A stretch of DNA of 11,326 bases from Dehalococcoidales bacterium (GTDB lineage Bacteria; Chloroflexota; Dehalococcoidia; Dehalococcoidales; UBA2162), in NCBI GenBank assembly GCA_030648675.1, contig JAUSGV010000056.1:1-11326 (forward strand), in the 5' to 3' direction. The first letter of the stretch is position 1. Each line of letters opens with the position of its first letter. Below are positions 8,701 through 11,326 of the stretch, one piece after another. The notes below the pieces were generated by a model. The model did no database searches. It had not been told where the DNA came from and was given only the letters and a program-made list of their open reading frames with translations. Made by a program: the position numbers and the translations under genes.

Positions 8701-8946
8701 CAGAGCCAATAAAGCCCCAATTTCAAAATATCCGGTGGCGATGTCAAAACTGGTGGCGATATCAGCCCATTCGTGAAGGTATTGCTTGACTTTCCAATCG
8801 GAATCACTGTTATCGACGATAAAGAGGTCGGCACCTGATTTACGCTCTGACTTGGCAGGGACTTCCCCTAATCTCGTTCCAAAAAGAGCATCACCCAATG
8901 TGGCTTGTTTACGATTTGTCTTGCTGGACTTACTTGTATCCTTCAA
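5734..8946 (-). CDS. PLD-nuclease/SNF2-type helicase fusion protein, defence effector
   Basis: A 1070-aa two-part protein. Residues about 40-215 form a phospholipase-D-like (PLDc_2) domain: FDIATGYFEIGALLAL (67-82), H159-A-K161, and GSSNFT at 179-184. From about 265 follows a superfamily 2 SNF2-type helicase: Walker A DGVGLGKT (294-301), DEGH (380-383), TATP (412-415), a second RecA lobe with KVIIFSEFMTTARYL (732-746), motif V STDVLSEGLNLQ (798-809) and motif VI QRIGRVDR (828-835). About 265 residues lie between the lobes (430-730), including acidic stretches at 470-475 and 653-662. Only one HxK is present, so a PLD active site would need a dimer. The usual Asp after HxK is H166 here. The expected role is ATP-driven translocation along DNA combined with cutting. 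It is the first gene of the operon, 12 bp before the methyltransferase. The TTG at 8946 is the only likely start: GGAG lies 8 nt upstream, and no ATG, GTG or other TTG occurs in frame before the stop at 8986-8988. Confidence 0.9.
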   Translation of the reverse strand: MKDTSKSSKTNRKQATLGDALFGTRLGEVPAKSERKSGADLFIVDNSDSDWKVKQYLHEWADIATSFDIATGYFEIGALLALDGQWQKLDKLRILMGDEVSMRTKQALLAGIEAAKSTLDNSIEKEKESNDFLTGVPAIVEAIKKKQIECKIYTKDKFHAKAYITHGKQAVVGSSALVGSSNFTVPGLTTNVELNVQLRREVEILQQWFEEHWNKAEDVSEELLKVIERQIHEYSPFDVYAKSLQEFFRGHEMTAGEWEKSASKVFPVLDQYQKEGYQAILKIANQHGGAFLCDGVGLGKTLIGLMLIERLIYDRKRVLLLVPKAAREPVWDKHLQRYLPGLGGDYSNLAIYNHTDLLREGTYSGKFEKLKEMTDVIIIDEGHHFRNPGVRDKTHYWKLNNICEGKKVVFLTATPINNSLRDLQHMIELFSRRDNGYFKAAPLGIHSLPGHFKKLENDLEKIMGEKATGNEEEADTNQAEAQKVLLNDTLFKALVVQRSRAYVKKSQEQHGGNQVIFPTRERPQIAQYSLKVVYGRLLEMVEKAFNKDQPLFSLAMYYPLAYLKKPPESSKEVAFNVNRQKQLVRLIRILFLKRFESSAFAFEMSCQELLLKMMAFATKYSKTEEDKKHLERWKIRNADLIGYVQAKQLEMFDEEPDEENEDIISPEMLEAVKELENPEEYKIGEILSDTRDDLEQIADFLKELKQFKPANDDKLKALIKILKTDPVVSQQKVIIFSEFMTTARYLRKELEKAGITGLDEIDSAYKGNRGEIITRFSPYYNEQTSATLKGKETRVLISTDVLSEGLNLQDATRLINYDLHWNPVRLMQRIGRVDRRLNPSIEAQIIADHPEQKALRGKVMYWNFLPPDDLDEMIHLYSKVSGKTLRISKVFGIQGKKLLRPDDNYDDLKDFNHDYEGEISVLEKMHLEYQKLLQQHPELEEHLNNLPGRVFSGKLHPKEGSKAVFFCYALPVELVKKDVVGVGEKEWTNDGGFTQWYLYDLENGNIITEPTDIIDLIRSQPETPRFRSIVNETLSEIRQKIEKEIKDSYLKKVQAPIGVKALLKAWMELS

Positions 8947-8954
8947 ATAACACG

Positions 8955-8958
8955 CTCC
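8955..8958 (-). promoter_or_regulatory. Ribosome binding site GGAG for the TTG-start helicase gene
   Basis: Minus-strand GGAG, 8 nt before TTG at 8946. It supports the TTG start, which fits with modest translation of a potentially harmful nuclease. Confidence 0.65.
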
Positions 8959-8984
8959 AGAAAGAAGTCTTTTTGGATAGCCAG

Positions 8985-9013
8985 ATTATACATCTGTTCT
9001 CAGAAGTGGACAA
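8985..9013 (-). promoter_or_regulatory. Sigma70-type promoter of the defence operon
   Basis: On the minus strand TTGTCC (9013-9008, 4 of 6 to consensus), a 17-bp spacer, and a perfect TATAAT (8990-8985). Transcription would begin near 8978, giving a leader of about 30 nt before the TTG start. Spacing and -10 match make this a strong candidate. No other promoter is evident further down the operon, so helicase, methyltransferase, HTH gene and doc are probably one transcript. Confidence 0.8.
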
Positions 9014-9200
9014 TGGGTAATTGTTTTAGAGAATTTACAATCCGCCGGTGAGCAATGTTGAAACTCATATGCCAAATGAATACGCAAAATAGCTACCCCA
9101 TATTTAGGAATCTTCATTTGCTGTTGGCAATCTCAACCAAGAATTGATTTCTCCCGATAGCTTATTTACTCACCCAAGATAGAGCGAATTTGGGCAGGTC

Positions 9201-9233
9201 GGGCCGCACGCACGTTGGCAACGTGTTTGGCCC
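9201..9233. repeat. Nested palindrome/hairpin
   Basis: Outer arms GGGCC (9201-9205) and GGCCC (9229-9233) enclose the inner palindrome CACGTT-GGC-AACGTG (9211-9225). Both stems can form in one hairpin with small internal loops. There is no T-run on either side, so it is not a standard terminator. It could be an operator or a structured leader element. Confidence 0.7.
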
Positions 9234-9260
9234 GGCACGTCGTACCTTCAAATAATGCGG

Positions 9261-9307
9261 CCAATGCTGGGGTTTATCCCCGTAGGGGGGTAATATCCCC
9301 CCAATGC
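9261..9307. repeat. Two GC hairpins bounded by a 7-bp direct repeat
   Basis: GGGG (9269-9272) pairs with CCCC (9278-9281). Immediately after, GGGGGG (9285-9290) pairs with CCCCCC (9297-9302) around a TAATAT loop. CCAATGC occurs at 9261-9267 and again at 9301-9307, so the pair of hairpins is framed by a short direct repeat, like a small palindromic insertion with a target duplication. The direct repeat could also be chance. Confidence 0.7.
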
Positions 9308-9352
9308 AATGATTAGCATGTCGGAAAGCAGTTTAGACTTGTCTTTATTGGA

Positions 9353-9367
9353 AGTGGTGAAACCACT
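9353..9367. promoter_or_regulatory. Palindrome AGTGGT-GAA-ACCACT, candidate operator
   Basis: A perfect 6-bp inverted repeat with a 3-base centre. It covers where the -35 box of the promoter at 9371-9379 would lie, and the wider region adds the inverted pair AGCATG (9315-9320) / CATGCT (9369-9374). A DNA-binding protein here would block rightward transcription. The operator role is inferred. Confidence 0.5.
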
Positions 9368-9370
9368 GCA

Positions 9371-9379
9371 TGCTATACT
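9371..9379 (+). promoter_or_regulatory. Extended -10 promoter of the small rightward genes
   Basis: TGC-TATACT is an extended -10 element (TGn plus 5 of 6 to TATAAT). No good -35 exists at 16-18 bp; TTGGAA at 9348 would need a 20-bp spacer. Extended -10 promoters can work without one. Transcription would start near 9386, just before the methyltransferase remnant and the 74-aa gene. Confidence 0.55.
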
Positions 9380-9409
9380 TTCCTATCATGCGTAGGGGGT
9401 GTCAATAAA

Positions 9410-9505
9410 GTGGATACTAACATTCTCTACTTCGGCGACAACTTAGAAGTCCTACGGAAGAAAGAGAGAACTGGAAACCGAATAAGTAAAAGGAGTGGAT
9501 TATGA
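9410..9505 (+). pseudogene. Truncated start of a DNA methyltransferase gene (remnant)
   Basis: GTG at 9410 opens a 31-codon ORF whose first 17 residues read (V)DTNILYFGDNLEVLRK. This closely matches the usual N-terminus of N4/N6 DNA methyltransferases of the mod/D-P-P-F type, where N-I/L-L-Y-Y-G-D-N-L-x-V-L-R is followed by a linker and then motif IV. Here the match stops: the next residues (KERTGNRISKRSGL) are unrelated and a TGA ends the frame at 9503-9505. AGGGGGT lies about 10 nt before the GTG, and an extended -10 promoter lies upstream, so the regulatory start of the old gene seems kept. The TGA overlaps the ATG of the next gene (ATGA). I read it as a gene cut by recombination or deletion. 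It might still be translated as a leader. Confidence 0.6.
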
Positions 9506-9726
9506 TATATAGAGTTTTTGACAGTAACAGCCCGACGCAGGTTAAAATCGCTGAGATACACGACCCAAACTATCCCTTGATAAAGCAGGATGAGACAATT
9601 CCATTATCCGTGAGCGGTAAAGAGAGTCTTTACAAAGTTACAAAAGTTGGCAGTTCGAATTGGAATGCTGATAACAAAATTGTCATTGATATTTGGGTTA
9701 TGGATTTATTTCCAAAGGAAAAATGA
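9502..9726 (+). CDS. Small protein of unknown function (74 aa)
   Basis: ATG at 9502 is preceded by AGGAG (9491-9495) with a 6-nt gap, a good ribosome binding site. The protein starts MIYRVFDSNSPTQVKI and ends IWVMDLFPKEK. It has no signal peptide or membrane segment, and alternating hydrophobic residues suggest mostly beta structure. I do not recognise the family. It begins inside the stop of the methyltransferase remnant and is served by the same promoter at 9371-9379. The strong ribosome binding site argues that it is real. Confidence 0.6.
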   Translation: MIYRVFDSNSPTQVKIAEIHDPNYPLIKQDETIPLSVSGKESLYKVTKVGSSNWNADNKIVIDIWVMDLFPKEK

Positions 9727-9773
9727 CTTTTGATACAACTCGGTGACTTTTGATATAGAAGGCACTTTGGATA
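9724..9773 (+). repeat. Short tandem-like repeat TGACTTTTGATA
   Basis: TGACTTTTGATA occurs at 9724-9735 and 9744-9755, starts 20 bp apart. A weaker third copy (CACTTTGGATA, 9763-9773) comes about 18 bp later. The first copy overlaps the stop codon of the 74-aa gene. Regular spacing near two helical turns would suit cooperative protein binding, but no function can be assigned. Confidence 0.7.
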
Positions 9774-9787
9774 CAAAGACCTCTCCT

Positions 9788-9810
9788 TAAAATCATTCCT
9801 TTATGCCTTG
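9788..9810 (+). repeat. 23-bp direct repeat, copy 1
   Basis: Begins TAAAATCATTCC and ends TGCCTTG. It matches copy 2 at 10437-10459 in 21 of 23 positions. It lies 61 bp after the stop of the 74-aa gene. Confidence 0.85.
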
Positions 9811-10015
9811 CGCGGTTCGCAGTCTTATCCTCTTTACCGGCTATATTTGTACCCGGTGACTTTGCCCTTCAGACTATTGGTTCCCCAAACTGACCCTTTA
9901 GGTTGTAATATTTTAGCCGTTTGTGACTATCAGTATTGGAGACAAAACGGTAGACTTTAGTACACTACTAAGGAGTTTAAGTAAGTCTTTGTGACTGTAC
10001 AGACCTCTAAGTAAG

Positions 10016-10022
10016 AAGGAGG
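10016..10022 (+). promoter_or_regulatory. Strong ribosome binding site AAGGAGG
   Basis: AAGGAGG followed by ACAAT and ATG at 10028. It is the best Shine-Dalgarno site in the window. It decides for the rightward 118-aa gene over the overlapping leftward ORF at 9913-10359. Confidence 0.85.
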
Positions 10023-10027
10023 ACAAT

Positions 10028-10384
10028 ATGCCCAAAGCTATTCGGCAGGACGTCAGTGTTGGTAATAAGATGCACTTAGTTATACTTCCACCAATTAACA
10101 TGAAGACGGTGAACAGGTTTTTTGAAGCCCCGCAGACTTTACGTCTGAACTTGACTGAAGTTATAGGTTCCCCGCGGTATGGGATAGCGGTTACCGGTTT
10201 TATTGACGAGTGTAGAAAGCATGATTTCATTACTATGCTGGAAACTACTCCCGGTGTGAAAGTAACACGTTCGCAACCATTCAGCGGAGTAAACTGTTCT
10301 ACGCTTGAGGAGAAACACCTGACACGATTAGGGGCCAAAGAAAGACCTGATACAACCATCTTTGTGAAGTTAGAAGAAAACTAA
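10028..10384 (+). CDS. Small protein of unknown function (118 aa)
   Basis: Starts at ATG 10028, 5 nt after AAGGAGG. The protein is soluble, with MHLVILPPINMKTVNRFFEA near the N-terminus (residues 15-34), two cysteines (around residues 62 and 90), and a charged C-terminus ending FVKLEEN. It has no signal peptide, membrane segment or motif that I can name. It stands alone between repeat-bearing gaps: copies of a 23-bp repeat lie 218 bp before its start and 53 bp after its end. Real gene likely; function unknown. Confidence 0.65.
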   Translation: MPKAIRQDVSVGNKMHLVILPPINMKTVNRFFEAPQTLRLNLTEVIGSPRYGIAVTGFIDECRKHDFITMLETTPGVKVTRSQPFSGVNCSTLEEKHLTRLGAKERPDTTIFVKLEEN

Positions 10385-10410
10385 GAATGTCTTTCCCTGT
10401 GTTATATGCC

Positions 10411-10430
10411 GTAACTGGAGATTAAGTTAC
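10411..10430 (+). repeat. Hairpin GTAACT/AGTTAC after the 118-aa gene
   Basis: GTAACT (10411-10416) and AGTTAC (10425-10430) pair around an 8-nt loop, 27 bp after the 118-aa gene. The nearest T-run (10449-10453) is too far for a standard intrinsic terminator. It may still protect or end the transcript. Confidence 0.45.
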
Positions 10431-10436
10431 CCACGG

Positions 10437-10459
10437 TAAAATCGTTCCTTTTTGCCTTG
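10437..10459 (+). repeat. 23-bp direct repeat, copy 2
   Basis: Begins TAAAATCGTTCC and ends TGCCTTG, 21 of 23 identical to 9788-9810. It is followed at once by another GTGACTTT (10459-10466). It lies between the 118-aa gene and the convergent protease gene. Confidence 0.85.
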
Positions 10460-10557
10460 TGACTTTATGCCTGGCCGTCAGACGTGAAATATAGCGGACC
10501 TTTTTATCGATATTGAACAATAGCTTGCTTGTGTGATGAGAACAGGTTGTTACTGAA

Positions 10558-11157
10558 TTAGAAGAAAAAGTCCTGGGCAATAAATAAGCCACCGGCGACA
10601 GCTATTGAGATCAGCCAAATCCCTTTGTTCCACTCTAATATCTTTGTACCATCCAGAGGACCGAACGGTATCAGATTGAACACGGCCAGCCAAATGTTGA
10701 TTCGTGCACCCAATGCAAAGAGCAAAGAAGGCTGAATAATATCCAACCCAAGAAATAGTACGGCCAAGCCGATGTTTGTGGCTGGTCCGGCCAGAGAGAT
10801 GAGTCCGATCTTTTCTCTGCTAGCGTTGCCTGTTCCCAATGTGGTCGCCCTGGGGTATATCATGACTGCGCCGGGGGCGGCGAAGATAAAACCGAAAAGT
10901 GAAGACCCCAATGCTACCAACAATCCTATCGGCCACATAGAATATTTAGCGAAATAGCCGAATCTTCTGGCAATAAACCGGTGTCCCAACTCATGAAAGA
11001 CAAAACCCAAAGAAACGGCAACCAGGGACATGCCGATAACAAGAACAAGTGCCCCTGGTTGATAAAAAGCGCTAAGGCCACCTGATAAGGAAATGCCGAA
11101 GGCCAGTGCCAAAACGAGTGCGGATATGACTATGTCCCTGAGTTCCTTTGTTTTCAT
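10558..11157 (-). CDS. M50 (site-2 protease family) membrane zinc metalloprotease
   Basis: A 199-aa integral membrane protein with the complete active site of the family. HELGH is at 55-59 (zinc ligands H55, H59; catalytic E56). A conserved AGPATN is at 123-128. NLIPFGPLDG is at 161-170, where the Asp supplies the third zinc ligand. Hydrophobic segments lie at about 8-28, 34-57, 76-99, 117-140, 142-164 and 176-196. Members cut transmembrane segments or handle membrane-bound substrates. There is no PDZ or CBS domain, so this is a minimal form of the size common in archaea and some Chloroflexota. The ATG at 11157 has only a weak ribosome binding site. It converges with the small rightward genes and is unlikely to belong to the defence operon; it probably marks the start of the resident chromosome. 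The substrate is unknown. Confidence 0.9.
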   Translation of the reverse strand: MKTKELRDIVISALVLALAFGISLSGGLSAFYQPGALVLVIGMSLVAVSLGFVFHELGHRFIARRFGYFAKYSMWPIGLLVALGSSLFGFIFAAPGAVMIYPRATTLGTGNASREKIGLISLAGPATNIGLAVLFLGLDIIQPSLLFALGARINIWLAVFNLIPFGPLDGTKILEWNKGIWLISIAVAGGLFIAQDFFF

Positions 11158-11177
11158 CTCTGTGTTCAGTTTACATC

Positions 11178-11188
11178 ATGGTTACCAT
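11178..11188. promoter_or_regulatory. Small palindrome upstream of the protease gene
   Basis: ATGGT-T-ACCAT lies 21 bp before the protease start, where a repressor could act. No good promoter boxes are visible nearby (TTGTTG with a weak TAAACT is the best). Low confidence. Confidence 0.25.
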
Positions 11189-11231
11189 AGACAACAACAC
11201 TGGAGTTACGAACCACCGAAGATCAAAATAT

Positions 11232-11271
11232 AAGGGGCCGAACATCCCGATGTAGGGATATCCAGCCCCTT
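11232..11271 (-). terminator. Probable intrinsic terminator of the gene beyond the right edge
   Basis: AAGGGGC (11232-11238) pairs with GCCCCTT (11265-11271). An inner stem ATCCC (11244-11248) / GGGAT (11255-11259) lies within it. On the minus strand the stem is followed by TATATTTTG, a T-rich run. It lies 28 bp after the TAG at 11300-11302, the right distance to end a leftward gene. The T-run is imperfect. Confidence 0.6.
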
Positions 11272-11299
11272 TAAACACTCTCGGTTAAGTCGAGTAAAA

Positions 11300-11326
11300 C
11301 TAGGCCTTGCCGATTCTGAACATCTT
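11300..11326 (-). CDS. Last codons of a minus-strand gene (partial, unidentified)
   Basis: The edge reads KMFRIGKA followed by TAG on the minus strand, upstream of the terminator at 11232-11271. Eight residues are too few to identify the protein. The stop-then-hairpin layout is the only support. Confidence 0.4.
   Translation of the reverse strand, partial: KMFRIGKA

Larger units (their letters stand above)
8991..9409. other. Divergent non-coding region with hairpins
   Basis: About 420 bp without a supported gene, between the leftward defence operon and rightward small genes. It holds the left promoter, an 8-bp inverted repeat CAAATGAA (9073-9080) / TTCATTTG (9113-9120), three GC-rich hairpins (listed separately) and the rightward promoter. 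The only ORF I read (9055-9147, 30 codons) has no ribosome binding site. Confidence 0.7.
9727..10027. other. Repeat-rich gap between the two small genes
   Basis: About 300 bp with no supported gene. Besides the TGACTTTTGATA copies it has GTGACT at 9743, 9856, 9923 and 9991, one copy of a 23-bp repeat at 9788-9810, and an inverted pair ACCGG (9836-9840) / CCGGT (9853-9857). I find no convincing promoter for the 118-aa gene. Confidence 0.6.

Noticed and set aside
8740..8765. Near-repeat GGTGGCGATgTCA / GGTGGCGATaTCA
   Set aside because: It encodes the DIAT...DIAT residues of the PLD domain in the helicase gene and is short; simple coding coincidence.
1..8946. A complete DISARM or BREX system
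   Set aside because: Only an SNF2 protein and a large methyltransferase are shared. drmA, drmB, pglZ, brxC and brxL are not present in the window, and the PLD domain is fused rather than separate.
9055..9147. Rightward 30-codon ORF in the divergent region
   Set aside because: No ribosome binding site, no recognisable sequence, and it overlaps no promoter in the right direction.
9315..9374. tRNA-like or small structured RNA gene (AGCATG...CATGCT with inner hairpins)
   Set aside because: At 60 nt it is too short for a tRNA and has no T-loop or anticodon arm that I can recognise. Its inner stems compete, and its end overlaps the extended -10 promoter, so an operator region is more likely.
9724..9773. 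CRISPR array
   Set aside because: The TGACTTTTGATA copies are too short, only two are exact, spacers would be 8 bp, and no cas gene is present.
9913..10359. Leftward 148-aa ORF opposite the 118-aa gene
   Set aside because: It has no visible ribosome binding site, while the rightward frame has AAGGAGG at the right distance.

Overview
This window looks like bacterial DNA. It has near-consensus sigma70-type promoter elements (a perfect TATAAT serves the main operon), Shine-Dalgarno sites before nearly every gene, and GTG and TTG starts. The taxon cannot be fixed from the sequence. The M50 protease at the right end is of a small type that I associate with archaea and Dehalococcoidia-like Chloroflexota, which is only a weak hint. 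Everything left of about 8950 is accessory, defence-island material.

Layout. (1) Positions 1-8946 hold a minus-strand operon, read from right to left. It starts with a 1070-aa protein joining a phospholipase-D-type nuclease domain to an SNF2-type helicase (TTG start). A 1463-aa Eco57I-like adenine-N6 DNA methyltransferase follows 12 bp later (GTG start). Then come a possible 31-codon ORF, a 341-aa helix-turn-helix protein, and the N-terminal part of a Doc (Fic-fold) toxin. The last two overlap by one base (TAATG), and doc runs off the left edge. One strong promoter (8985-9013) fits the whole operon. (2) Positions 8947-9409 are a non-coding divergent region with several hairpins and an extended -10 promoter facing right. 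(3) Positions 9410-10557 hold a fragment of the start of another DNA methyltransferase gene, two small genes of unknown function (74 and 118 aa) with good ribosome binding sites, and intergenic DNA full of short repeats. (4) Positions 10558-11326 hold an intact minus-strand membrane metalloprotease of the site-2 protease family, a terminator hairpin, and probably the last codons of another minus-strand gene.

How the genes may work together. The methyltransferase has clear motifs for SAM binding and catalysis but no nuclease motif that I can recognise. The helicase partner carries the only nuclease-like fold. The natural reading is an ATP-dependent restriction-modification-like defence pair: the methyltransferase marks self DNA, and the PLD-SNF2 protein translocates on and cuts unmarked DNA. 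A Doc toxin with its presumed DNA-binding partner sits at the end of the same operon, perhaps as an addiction or abortive-infection backup. It shares parts with class 1 DISARM (an SNF2 protein plus a large adenine methyltransferase), but drmA and drmB are absent here and the PLD domain is fused to the helicase. The methyltransferase remnant just upstream suggests that defence modules have been exchanged at this locus before.
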